In this document: in pieces, positions 48,644 through 57,031 of the stretch
Numbering within the stretch: the stretch's first letter is position 1
Layout: the number at the start of each line of letters is the position of its first letter
Assembly: GCA_002840765.1 (NCBI GenBank)
Contig: PHCE01000010.1
Span: 62,001-126,000 of the forward strand
DNA from: Betaproteobacteria bacterium HGW-Betaproteobacteria-7
GTDB lineage: Bacteria > Pseudomonadota > Gammaproteobacteria > Burkholderiales > Rhodocyclaceae
DNA: 64,000 nt
Direction of reading: 5' to 3'
Translations under genes and position numbers: made by a program
Notes under the pieces: generated by a model
Told to the model about the DNA's origin: nothing
The model's database searches: none
What the model saw: the letters and a program-made list of their open reading frames with translations, nothing else

Positions 48644-49944
48644 ATATCCCCGCCGCCGCCCGCGCCCAGGCCCAGGACCTGCTCGACTTCATCGACGCCA
48701 GCCCGAGTCCGTGGCATGCCGTGGCGCAATGCGAACAGCGCCTGCAGGCCGCCGGCTTCAGCCGTCTCGACGAAAGCGAACGATGGACGCTGGCCCCCGG
48801 CGGCCGACACTACACGGTGCGCGGTGGCGCCTCGATCATCGCCTTCATCGTCGGCAGCGAGGCCGCCAACACCGCCGGCCTGACACTGATCGGCGCCCAT
48901 ACCGACTCACCGGGCCTGCGCCTGAAGCCGAAACCGGCCGAGGAAAACACCGGCATCGTCCGGCTCGGCGTCGAAGTCTATGGCGGGCCGATCCTCGCCA
49001 CCTTCGCCGACCGCGACCTGTCGCTGGCCGGCCGCGTCAATGTCCGCAGCGCCGACGGCTTCACCAGCCATCTGGTGCGCTTCGACACGCCGCTGCTGCG
49101 CCTGCCCAACCTGGCCATTCACATGAACCGAGAGGTCAACGAGGCTGGCCTGAAATTCAACAAACAGACCGAACTGCCGCTGCTGCTCGGCATCGCTGCC
49201 GACGGCGCCAGCGCCGAAGCGCGTTTCCGCCAGCCGCTGGCCGAGAAGCTGGGCGTCGCTGCCGACGACCTGTTGACCTGGGAACTGGTCGCCTGGGACA
49301 CGCAGAAGGGTAGCGTCTGGGGTGTCGATGGCGAATTCATCGCCGACAGCCAGCTCGACAACCTGGCCTCCTGCCACGCCGCGCTGAGCGCCCTGCTCGC
49401 CACCGAATCGGCGACCGGCACTTGCCTGGTCGCCCTCTTCGACCACGAGGAAGTCGGCAGCGAGAGCGCCGCCGGTGCCGGCGGCAGCTTCGTCGCCGAC
49501 GTCGTCGCCCGGCTGGCCGCCGGTGCCGGGCTGGACGCTGAGGACCAGCGGCGGATGCTGGCGAAGAGTTTTTTCATCAGCGCCGACATGGCGCATGCCT
49601 GGAACCCGAATTTCCCCGCCGCCTACGAGCCCTGCCACCGTGCGCTGGTCAATGGCGGGACAGTGATCAAGAGCAACGCCAACCAGCGCTACAGCACCAC
49701 CGCCGACAGCGCTGCCCGCTTCATGGCTTTCTGCGCCAAAGCCGGCGTCCCCTGTCAGCAGTACGCGCATCGCACCGACCTCGGCTGCGGCAGCACCATC
49801 GGCCCCATCGTCGCCGCCCGCCTGGGGATTGCCAGCGTCGATGTCGGCTCGCCGATGTGGGCCATGCACAGCATTCGCGAAAGTGCCGGCGTGCTAGACC
49901 ATAGCTACATGATCGCCGCCCTGACGGCGGCCTTTGCGGACTGA
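48640..49944 (+). CDS. apeB: M18 family aminopeptidase
   Basis: A 434-residue zinc metallopeptidase of the aspartyl aminopeptidase (M18) family: LDFIDASPSPWHAV, metal site GAHTDSPGLRLKP, DHEEVGSESAAGAG and a C-terminal MHSIRESAG. It removes N-terminal residues from peptides in the cytoplasm. ATG overlaps the upstream hydrolase stop (ATGA). The symbol is by family. Confidence 0.93.
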   Translation: MNIPAAARAQAQDLLDFIDASPSPWHAVAQCEQRLQAAGFSRLDESERWTLAPGGRHYTVRGGASIIAFIVGSEAANTAGLTLIGAHTDSPGLRLKPKPAEENTGIVRLGVEVYGGPILATFADRDLSLAGRVNVRSADGFTSHLVRFDTPLLRLPNLAIHMNREVNEAGLKFNKQTELPLLLGIAADGASAEARFRQPLAEKLGVAADDLLTWELVAWDTQKGSVWGVDGEFIADSQLDNLASCHAALSALLATESATGTCLVALFDHEEVGSESAAGAGGSFVADVVARLAAGAGLDAEDQRRMLAKSFFISADMAHAWNPNFPAAYEPCHRALVNGGTVIKSNANQRYSTTADSAARFMAFCAKAGVPCQQYAHRTDLGCGSTIGPIVAARLGIASVDVGSPMWAMHSIRESAGVLDHSYMIAALTAAFAD

Positions 49945-49948
49945 CACC

Positions 49949-50497
49949 ATGCCTGAAATCATCGCCCTGATCCTCGGCACTGCCGCCAACCTGGGGTTTT
50001 CCTGGCGCGCCCTGCGCGCCCCGGGCGGCCACGGCTTCTACCGTTTCTTCGCCTGGGAAGCGATTCTCTGCCTGCTCATCCTCAACCACGAGCCCTGGGG
50101 CAAGGATCCTTATTCGCCCCACCAGTTCGCTTCCTGGCTGCTGATGCTGCTCAGCATCGCCCTGGTTTTTTACGGCGCCCGCCAGCTGGTCCGTAGCGGA
50201 CGGGCAGCCGAAGAACGCGGCGACCCGACCCTGTACGAATTCGAGAAGACCACACAACTGGTAACCAGCGGCATCTACCGCTACATCCGCCACCCGATGT
50301 ATACCTCGCTGCTCGCCCTTGCCTGGGCCGCCTACCTGCAGGACCCGAATCTGATTGGCACGCTGATCGCCGCCGTCGCCACGCTATCGCTGCTGCTCAC
50401 CGCGCTGGCCGACGAGAAGGAGTGCCTGGCTTATTTTGGCGCCGAATACGAGGCTTACATGCGCCGTACCCGGCGCTTCATCCCCGGGCTGTTCTGA
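49949..50497 (+). CDS. Isoprenylcysteine methyltransferase-like membrane protein
   Basis: A 182-residue membrane protein of the ICMT/phospholipid methyltransferase superfamily: four or so membrane helices, YRYIRHPMYTSLLALAWAA and the C-terminal DEKECLAYFGAEYEAYMRRT with RRFIPGLF. It probably methylates a membrane lipid or hydrophobic substrate with SAM; bacterial substrates of this family are mostly unknown. It follows the aminopeptidase by four bases and converges on the EAL protein. Confidence 0.88.
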   Translation: MPEIIALILGTAANLGFSWRALRAPGGHGFYRFFAWEAILCLLILNHEPWGKDPYSPHQFASWLLMLLSIALVFYGARQLVRSGRAAEERGDPTLYEFEKTTQLVTSGIYRYIRHPMYTSLLALAWAAYLQDPNLIGTLIAAVATLSLLLTALADEKECLAYFGAEYEAYMRRTRRFIPGLF

Positions 50498-50521
50498 CAC
50501 ACCGCCGTCAATAACTGCTTG

Positions 50522-52363
50522 CTAGTTCAGCGCGTGCACCGGGTATAGCGGCACTTCGTAGTTGCCGACCCGGCGGCGCTCGACGAACAGGCTGCCCTGA
50601 TGTGCCTCGCTGGCCTGCTTGAGTTTCTTTTTTGCCTGCTTCTTGGCGGCGGCGGCGGCAACGGCAACCTCCCGGTGCGATTCGCAATCGCCCTCGCCGA
50701 TGCGCACGGCGCCGATGGACAGCGTCGGTAACGGCTGCACGAGTAGATCGCCGCGCCGGTTCTCGGCCATGTAGCCGCCGCGCAGGCGCTCTTCGACGCC
50801 GAGCAGGTTGCCGATCGCTGCGCCGAAGCTGCTGATGATCTGCCAGCAACGCATTTCCCAGTCAACCGAGCGAAATACTACAAAGAAATCATCGCCGCCG
50901 ATATGACCGACGAAATCACAGAGTTCGTCGGTTGCCTCGCAGACCAGACGGGCCAGCGTCTGGATCACGTCGTCACCGCGCCGGTAGCCGAAGGTATCGT
51001 TGTAGGGCTTGAAGTTATCGATATCGATGTAGGCGGCAACGAAAGTCTGGCCACTCTTCAGGATGCGGTCGATATGCTCGTTGATCGGCACGTTGCCCGG
51101 CAGCTGGGTCAGCGGATTGGCATAGCGGGCAGCGCTGATCTGCATCTCGGTGATCGTCGCCATCAGGTCGTGGCTGCTGCCGACGCCGAGATAGCAGCCA
51201 TCGCCGGTGACGATGAAGCCGTCGTACAGGTAATGCTTGGGCGCGACCGACAGCATCATCGCCAGCTCCTGGATGGTGGCGTGCTGGTCGACGATGAGCG
51301 GTGCGTGGTCCATGAACAACTCGCAGCTCTTGCGCCCGAACAGCTCCTTGCGAAACGGCCGGGCAAAGCGGTCGATCATGCTGTGCCGGTTGATCAGTCC
51401 AACCGGCTGAGTGCCATGCACCACCGGTAAGACATTGAGCTCCGGATCGGCTTCGAAGCGGGCGATGACTGCCTCGTTACACGAATTGGGGGGCACCGGC
51501 TCGATCGCCTGGAGCAGGCTGCGCGCCGTCGGCAGCTTGCCCGGACCACCGGTCAAGGGCGACAGCGACAAGGACTGGAGGTCGAGCGCCGCTTGTACCT
51601 CGCTCGGCAAAGAGGTCACCGGTTCGCGCTCGGGTCGGGCGATGAAATAGCCCTGGCCGCAGGCAATACCCATGTCGCGAATGCAGACGAAATCTTCCCG
51701 GCGTTCGATGCCCTCGGCAACCAATGAGGCATTGCAGATTTCAGCCAAATCCTGCATGGCCCGGACGAAGTGAAACTTGATGCGATCGTCGGCAATGCCA
51801 TGGACGAAATGCTTGTCGATCTTGACGATCTCCGGCCGTAACTCCGACCACATGCGCAGATTGGCGAAGCCTTCACCGAGGTCATCGATGGCGATCTGGA
51901 AGCCGCGTCCGCGAAAATGCATCAGGGCATCGTGGATGCCCGGCATGTCGGTGATCTTCTGATTCTCGGTCAATTCGAGCACGATGCGGTTCGGCGCGAT
52001 ACCCAGGGCGTTGAGCAGATCGGCGGTCTGACCGTTCATCAGGCGGACATCGAGCAGGCAGCGCGGCGTCACGTTGAGGAACAGGCGACCGCCCAGGCGG
52101 TAATGGGCGAAGGCTCGGATACTGGCCTCGCGGCAGGCATGTTCGAGTTCATCGCCGATGCCCTGGCGGGCGGCGGCCGCGAACAACTGCTCCGGGCGAT
52201 GCAGCGGACTGTCGTCCGGACCACGGATCAGCGACTCGTAGCCCTGAATCGCCCGCAGGCGAAAATCGAGAATCGGCTGAAAAACGGGGTAAAGCAGGCC
52301 TTCGGCCAGGATGCGGCGTAACTCGCCAGCCTCATCAATATTCTGAACAAGCATCGCAAACAA
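50522..52363 (-). CDS. EAL-CBS-GGDEF c-di-GMP protein
   Basis: A 613-residue cytoplasmic protein with an unusual order: EAL first (1-250), two CBS motifs (about 280-405), GGDEF last (420-580). The EAL domain has GYESLIR (ESL for EAL), ELTENQ, DDLGEGFAN, KIDKHF and EGIE, so phosphodiesterase activity is likely. The GGDEF motif is IGGDDFFVVF without an I-site. The C-terminus is Lys/Ala-rich (AAAAKKQAKKKLKQ). CBS motifs suggest control by adenylates. ATG 52354 is a second possible start. Confidence 0.92.
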   Translation of the reverse strand: MFAMLVQNIDEAGELRRILAEGLLYPVFQPILDFRLRAIQGYESLIRGPDDSPLHRPEQLFAAAARQGIGDELEHACREASIRAFAHYRLGGRLFLNVTPRCLLDVRLMNGQTADLLNALGIAPNRIVLELTENQKITDMPGIHDALMHFRGRGFQIAIDDLGEGFANLRMWSELRPEIVKIDKHFVHGIADDRIKFHFVRAMQDLAEICNASLVAEGIERREDFVCIRDMGIACGQGYFIARPEREPVTSLPSEVQAALDLQSLSLSPLTGGPGKLPTARSLLQAIEPVPPNSCNEAVIARFEADPELNVLPVVHGTQPVGLINRHSMIDRFARPFRKELFGRKSCELFMDHAPLIVDQHATIQELAMMLSVAPKHYLYDGFIVTGDGCYLGVGSSHDLMATITEMQISAARYANPLTQLPGNVPINEHIDRILKSGQTFVAAYIDIDNFKPYNDTFGYRRGDDVIQTLARLVCEATDELCDFVGHIGGDDFFVVFRSVDWEMRCWQIISSFGAAIGNLLGVEERLRGGYMAENRRGDLLVQPLPTLSIGAVRIGEGDCESHREVAVAAAAAKKQAKKKLKQASEAHQGSLFVERRRVGNYEVPLYPVHALN

Positions 52364-52443
52364 CCTTCAAGGAAACTGTCTGGACATTTTAAGAAGCCAA
52401 GGCTTCAGGTCTGTGACAGCCAAAATCCGTCGACTCGGCCGAT

Positions 52444-52472
52444 TTGCTGACAAAACATGCCTTTCGTATAAC
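52444..52472 (+). promoter_or_regulatory. Candidate promoter of the binding-protein/c-di-GMP pair
   Basis: TTGCTG, a 17-base spacer and TATAAC (5 of 6), about 130 bases before the ATG at 52608. Confidence 0.4.
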
Positions 52473-52505
52473 AGCAAACGCTTCTTCCACAACCATCTGA
52501 GCACC

Positions 52506-52533
52506 GCCGGTCGGCACCAAGCCGCCGACCGGC
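52506..52533 (+). repeat. Leader hairpin before the binding-protein gene
   Basis: GCCGGTCGG and CCGACCGGC form a perfect 9-bp stem with a ten-base loop in the 5' leader of the binding-protein gene. No T run follows, so it may control translation or stability, or bind a regulator. Confidence 0.45.
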
Positions 52534-52607
52534 AATTGCCGTTGGACAACCCAGCCCACCTTTGGCATAGTCGCCCGCATCCGGACAGGAAGCATTTCGG
52601 CAGATCA

Positions 52608-53507
52608 ATGGCTGGCCTCGTTCATCCGCATACCGCCCGGCAGCACCCGCTGCTGGCTTCCCTGCGCCGACTTCACCGCCTGCTCCTCCTCACCGCGACT
52701 CTGTTGCCTGCCGCGCCGGCCTCTGCCCTGGACATCGTCGGTGCCAGCACCATCCAGCCGGTCATTGAACAACTGCAGCCACTCATCGAAGGCGCCACCG
52801 GCGAGCCACTACGCGTGCGCGGCGGCGGTTCGGCAGCGGGGGCGGCGGCCGTGATGGACGGCCACGCCGATATCGGCATGGTTTCGCGGGCGCTGCATGC
52901 CGACGAGCAGGCTCTGTTGCAACATGAGCTGATTGGTCACGACGCGCTGGCGATCGTGGCCAATCGCGCCAACCCCCTGCCCGGCCTGAGCAAGGCGCAG
53001 TTACTCGACATCTATGGCGGCCGCCTGAGCAACTGGCAGCTACTGGCGGGCAGCGACCGGCCGATCGTGCTGGTCAGCAAGGAAGTCGGAAGGTCGACGC
53101 TGGAATTGTTCGAGGAGTACAGCGGCCTGCGCAGCCCCGGCCGGCCGCCTGGCGATGCGGCGCCGCGGATCAGCTCGCGCGCCCACATCATCGGCGCCAA
53201 TCTTGAAGCGCTGACCCTGGTCGGTGGCCTGCCCGGCGCCATCGGCTACGTCTCGGTCGGCACCGCCCGCTCACTGGCGGCGGTGGGCATGCCGGTAAAG
53301 ATCCTGACCCTTGATGGCAAGGAGCCGAACGAACGGAACATCGCCGACGGCAGCTATCCGATCATCCGCGAACTGAACCTGGTATTCCGCCAGCGCACCC
53401 CCCAGGTCGAGCGCCTGCTCGCCCTGCTGCGTAGCGCCGAGGGGAGCGCCGCCCTGCGCCGCAACGGTTTCCAGCCGGTGCCCGGGCGCGCGGGAAGCGC
53501 GCCATGA
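52608..53507 (+). CDS. PstS-like periplasmic phosphate/anion-binding protein
   Basis: A 299-residue exported protein: basic start, hydrophobic signal (LLLLTATLLPAAPASA), then a PBP-like domain (LDIVGASTIQPVIEQLQPLI; RVRGGGSAAGAAAVMDG; IGMVSRALHADE). GGGSAAG and SKEVGRSTLELFEEY are phosphate-binding-protein features. No ABC transporter genes follow; the ATGA overlap instead couples it to a membrane GGDEF-EAL protein. It probably reports a ligand (phosphate or another anion) to that partner. The ATG at 52608 has AGGAAG at an unusually long distance. The frame upstream of it is non-coding. Confidence 0.85.
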   Translation: MAGLVHPHTARQHPLLASLRRLHRLLLLTATLLPAAPASALDIVGASTIQPVIEQLQPLIEGATGEPLRVRGGGSAAGAAAVMDGHADIGMVSRALHADEQALLQHELIGHDALAIVANRANPLPGLSKAQLLDIYGGRLSNWQLLAGSDRPIVLVSKEVGRSTLELFEEYSGLRSPGRPPGDAAPRISSRAHIIGANLEALTLVGGLPGAIGYVSVGTARSLAAVGMPVKILTLDGKEPNERNIADGSYPIIRELNLVFRQRTPQVERLLALLRSAEGSAALRRNGFQPVPGRAGSAP

Positions 53508-55945
53508 AATCGACGCTGGCCCGCCGCATCCTGCTGCCCTTCGTTGCCGTCGCCATCGTTGTGCTGGCAGTCCTGTCGACACTCGAGATATTCGCCGGGC
53601 GGTCTGACGCAGCACATGAAAACGAACGACGACTGCTCGCCCTGCAAGTGCAGTTGCGGGAAATTGCCGCCCAGGTGCAGGGCGGCATCCTGACCGGCGA
53701 GGAACGCTTCGCCGTCCAGGCCGCCAACGCGGCGCTCGCAGCCGATCAGCAGTTGCAGGCGCTGGCTGGGCTGCGCGGGGAAGACGGCGAACTGGCGGCG
53801 CATTTCGAAAACTACTATGCCGGCATGGTGGCGCTCAATTCGCTGTTCCGTGAGAAACGCAGCGAGGAAGGAACCCGCCAGCTGGCCAATATGCAGGAAC
53901 TGCAGGGGCGCATCGACGACCATGTCGGCAAGTTGCGCGAAGCGGCCCGCGGCGACCGCGAACGCCTGGCCGAACTGGCCTTTGTTGCCGAAGTATTGTC
54001 GGCACTGGCCATGTTCGGCGTCCTGTTGCTGATGGCGGTCCTGCTCATGCGCCGCGTCGTCGCGCCGCTACGCCGCATGGCGCGCGCCATGGAGGACGTG
54101 GCCGGCAAGGCGGAACGGGAGCTGGAACAGCACAAGATCCTGCTGGCGACGAAGAACGCCCCGGAAGTGGCGCCGGCACCGCCGATGCATGACGAACTCG
54201 GCTCGCTCGAACTCAGCTTCCAGCGCATGCTCGGACTGCTTGCCCGCGAGCGCGAATCGCTGCGTCTGGCCGCCAGCGTCTTCAGCAGCAGTCATGAAGG
54301 CATCCTGATCACCGATACCAACGCCTGCATCATCGATGTCAATGAGGCCTTCTGCGCGATGACTGGCTACGCGCGTGAAGAGTTGATCGGCAACAATCCG
54401 CGCCTGATCAAGTCGGACCGTCACGAGCCGATCTTCTACCAGACGCTATGGCAGGCGCTGACCGAGCGGGGCTACTGGAACGGTGAGATCTGGGACCGGC
54501 GCAAGGATGGCCACGTCTACCCGCAACTGCTGACCATCAACGCCGTGCGCAACGCCGCCGGCGACATCGCGCATTACGTCGCCGTGGCCACCGACATTTC
54601 GCTGATCAAGCTGCACGAGAAGGAACTCGAACACATGGCGCACTTCGATGCGCTGACCGGCATTCCCAACCGGGTGCTGCTGGCCGACCGCATGGCACTG
54701 GCCATCGCCCAGACGCGGCGCGACCGCTGCCAGCTGGCGGTCGGTTACCTCGACCTCGACGAGTTCAAGCCGATCAACGACCAGTACGGCCATGCCGCTG
54801 GCGACAAGCTGCTGATCGAGATCACCCGGCGCCTGAAGGCCTTGTTGCGCGGCACCGACACCATCGCCCGCCTGGGCGGCGACGAATTCGTCTTCCTGCT
54901 GCTCGGCCTGGACGGCCCGGCGCAATGCACGGCGACGCTCGCTCGCGTCCTCGAGGCCATTGCCCAACCGGTCGATCTCGGCGAGCATCAGGTCCGCGTC
55001 TCGGCCAGCATCGGCGTCACCCTCTACCCGGTTGACGATGCCGATCCGGACACTCTGCTGCGCCATGCCGACCAGGCCATGTACCAGGCCAAGCAGGCCG
55101 GCCGCAACCGCTTCCATCTCTACGACCCGGAAAACGACCGGCGGGCGCTGTCGCATCGCGAGGCGGTGGCGCGCATCGTCCAGGCCCTGGAAAACGGCGA
55201 ACTGGAGCTGCATTACCAGCCCAAGGTCAATATGCGCGCCGGCACCGTGGTCGGCGCCGAGGCACTGATCCGCTGGCGCCATCCGGAACACGGCCTGCTC
55301 TCGCCGATGGATTTCCTGCCCGTCGTCGAACACGGTGAGGTCGATCTGGCCATCGGCCAATGGGTCGTGCGGACGGCACTGAAGCAGATACAGGCGTGGC
55401 GAGCCGTCGGCTTCGACCTGCCAGTCAGCGTCAATATCTCGGCCTTCCACCTGCAACATGACGGCTTCGCCGACTGGCTGGGTGAAACGCTGGCCGCCCA
55501 CCAGGCCGTGCCGCCCGACCGCCTGCAACTGGAAGTCCTGGAGAGCACCGCCCTCGATGACATCGTCAAAGTCTCGGCGATTATGCAGCGCTGCCTGGAA
55601 CGCGGCGTCGGCTTCGCCCTCGACGATTTCGGCACCGGCTATTCCTCGCTCACGTATCTGCGCCGCCTGCCGATCGAGGTGTTGAAAATCGACCGCTCCT
55701 TCGTCGGCGATATCCTGACCGATCCCGACGATCTGGTCATCGTGCAGAGCGTCATCGCGCTGGCCCGGGCCTTCAACCACAGCGTCGTCGCCGAGGGCGT
55801 GGAAAACGGCGAGCAGGGACTCGCCCTGCTCGAACTGGGTTGCGAACTGGCGCAGGGCTACGCCATCGCCGCTGCCATGCCGGCAACCGAGCTACCCGCC
55901 TGGGCGGCCGGCTGGCAAGCCGACGCGCGCTGGCGCGCGGCTTGA
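53504..55945 (+). CDS. Membrane PAS-GGDEF-EAL c-di-GMP protein
   Basis: An 813-residue sensor. Two membrane helices (about 8-28 and 160-185) enclose a 130-residue periplasmic helical region. A HAMP-like linker, PAS (255-370), GGDEF (380-540) and EAL (560-800) follow. GGDEF: RLGGDEFVFLL with I-site RGTD five residues upstream; EAL: GAEALIRWRHP, DDFGTGYSSLTYL, KIDRSFV, EGVEN. Both activities look possible. It is coupled to the periplasmic binding protein upstream, which probably docks on the periplasmic region. Substrate of the sensing is inferred. Confidence 0.93.
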   Translation: MKSTLARRILLPFVAVAIVVLAVLSTLEIFAGRSDAAHENERRLLALQVQLREIAAQVQGGILTGEERFAVQAANAALAADQQLQALAGLRGEDGELAAHFENYYAGMVALNSLFREKRSEEGTRQLANMQELQGRIDDHVGKLREAARGDRERLAELAFVAEVLSALAMFGVLLLMAVLLMRRVVAPLRRMARAMEDVAGKAERELEQHKILLATKNAPEVAPAPPMHDELGSLELSFQRMLGLLARERESLRLAASVFSSSHEGILITDTNACIIDVNEAFCAMTGYAREELIGNNPRLIKSDRHEPIFYQTLWQALTERGYWNGEIWDRRKDGHVYPQLLTINAVRNAAGDIAHYVAVATDISLIKLHEKELEHMAHFDALTGIPNRVLLADRMALAIAQTRRDRCQLAVGYLDLDEFKPINDQYGHAAGDKLLIEITRRLKALLRGTDTIARLGGDEFVFLLLGLDGPAQCTATLARVLEAIAQPVDLGEHQVRVSASIGVTLYPVDDADPDTLLRHADQAMYQAKQAGRNRFHLYDPENDRRALSHREAVARIVQALENGELELHYQPKVNMRAGTVVGAEALIRWRHPEHGLLSPMDFLPVVEHGEVDLAIGQWVVRTALKQIQAWRAVGFDLPVSVNISAFHLQHDGFADWLGETLAAHQAVPPDRLQLEVLESTALDDIVKVSAIMQRCLERGVGFALDDFGTGYSSLTYLRRLPIEVLKIDRSFVGDILTDPDDLVIVQSVIALARAFNHSVVAEGVENGEQGLALLELGCELAQGYAIAAAMPATELPAWAAGWQADARWRAA

Positions 55946-55951
55946 ACGGCC

Positions 55952-56287
55952 CTAATCCTGACGCTGCGAGCCCATCATCTCGTTGCAGGTCGCCCTGCCG
56001 AAAGCCTCGGCTTTCTTCGGGCTGGAGATCTGCGGTTCCTCATAGATGCGGCGGATGATGTGATTGACGATGCGTGGGCCAGGGCTGCCATCCTCTTCAT
56101 AGAGCTTCATCGGCGAACCGCGGTCACGGTTGTACAGCGCCTGCAGCGCATGGTCGCGGACGCGTTCGCAGAAGCGGATTTTCTCGGCATCGGGCATATC
56201 GTCGGTGATGTTTCCAGCATGACCGCCATGGGCCAGGGCCGGCGGCAGCGCCAACAGACAGAGCAGGGTCAGGCAGCAGCGCTTCAT
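55952..56287 (-). CDS. Small exported protein next to cytochrome c
   Basis: A 111-residue protein with a signal peptide (MKRCCLTLLCLLALPPALAH). The mature part has two cysteines (FCERVRDHAL and ATCNEMMG) and an IYEEPQISSPKKAEAFG stretch. I do not recognise the family. Its ATG overlaps the cytochrome stop (ATGA), so it is probably a periplasmic partner of that cytochrome. An open frame extends upstream over the cytochrome gene but is not real. Confidence 0.78.
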   Translation of the reverse strand: MKRCCLTLLCLLALPPALAHGGHAGNITDDMPDAEKIRFCERVRDHALQALYNRDRGSPMKLYEEDGSPGPRIVNHIIRRIYEEPQISSPKKAEAFGRATCNEMMGSQRQD

Positions 56288-56946
56288 TCGGTCGGCTCCT
56301 GGATGGCGGTGAGATAGGCGAGGATGTCGCGGATCTGCGTTCCGTCGAGCTTGTTGAGCAGGCCGGTCATACCCTCTTCGTCGTGCGGCCGGTCCCCCTT
56401 CAGGTACAGGTCGACCTGGCGTTTGAGATAGCTGGTGTACTGGCCAACCAGCATCGGGAACATGCCACGCCCCTTGCCGGTCTTGCCGTGACAGGAGGCG
56501 CACTGCTTCTGATAGAGAACGCCGCCCTGGTCGATATCGCCCTCGGCACGCGGAATGATCATCACCTTGTCGGCCATCAGCAGGCGGGTCAGCGCATCCT
56601 CGTTGCCGGTATAGGTCGGCATCCGGTTCGACAGTTCGATGCCGGCCAGATAGGCGGCAACGTCCTTGATGTCACTGTCGGAAAGCTCGCGCTCCTGGGT
56701 GTAGGGGAACATCGGGATGTTGATGCGCGACCGCGAGCGGAAGTTCTTCAATTGCCCTTCCAGATAACGCACCTGCTGTCCGGCGATGCGCGGGTACTCG
56801 CCCTTGCCGCCCCCCTGGCCGTTGTCGCCGTGACAGGCGGCACAGGTTCCGTTGATTTCCTTGCCCTCCTGCAGGTCGACGGCGATAGCCGGCGTCGTAC
56901 CCAGGAACAGGGCAAGCATGAGGGCAGGCAGCGGGCGCAGCAGCAT
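56284..56946 (-). CDS. Dihaem cytochrome c (c4-like)
   Basis: A 220-residue periplasmic cytochrome with signal peptide (MLLRPLPALMLALFLGTTPA) and two haem sites, CAACH and CASCH, each in a cytochrome c class I domain. FPYTQERELSDSDIKDVAAY and VLYQKQCASCHGKTGKGRGM are typical of c4/c553. It transfers electrons, probably to a terminal oxidase or to nitrogen-oxide reductases. A possible FNR-type promoter lies upstream, and regBA is divergent from it, pointing to redox control. Confidence 0.93.
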   Translation of the reverse strand: MLLRPLPALMLALFLGTTPAIAVDLQEGKEINGTCAACHGDNGQGGGKGEYPRIAGQQVRYLEGQLKNFRSRSRINIPMFPYTQERELSDSDIKDVAAYLAGIELSNRMPTYTGNEDALTRLLMADKVMIIPRAEGDIDQGGVLYQKQCASCHGKTGKGRGMFPMLVGQYTSYLKRQVDLYLKGDRPHDEEGMTGLLNKLDGTQIRDILAYLTAIQEPTE

Positions 56947-56976
56947 GGATGGCGTCTCGGGAACAAACTGCGGCGA

Positions 56977-57018
56977 ATTGTCGCATCGGGCCGGCCGCCG
57001 AAAATTGACTCACATCAC
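56977..57018 (-). promoter_or_regulatory. FNR-like site and -10 box for cytochrome c
   Basis: TTGACTCACATCAC at 57005-57018 matches the FNR consensus TTGAT-N4-ATCAA at 8 of 10 positions. On the minus strand a GACAAT box at 56977-56982 has its centre 32 bases from the site centre, the spacing of an FNR-activated class II promoter. The same site lies close to the regB start, where it could repress. Confidence 0.5.
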
Positions 57019-57031
57019 GCATAATCCGGCC

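Noticed and set aside
55925..55942. GC palindrome GCGCGC-TG-GCGCGC at the end of the GGDEF-EAL gene
   Set aside because: It lies inside the coding end, has no T run, and alternating GC is common by chance here.
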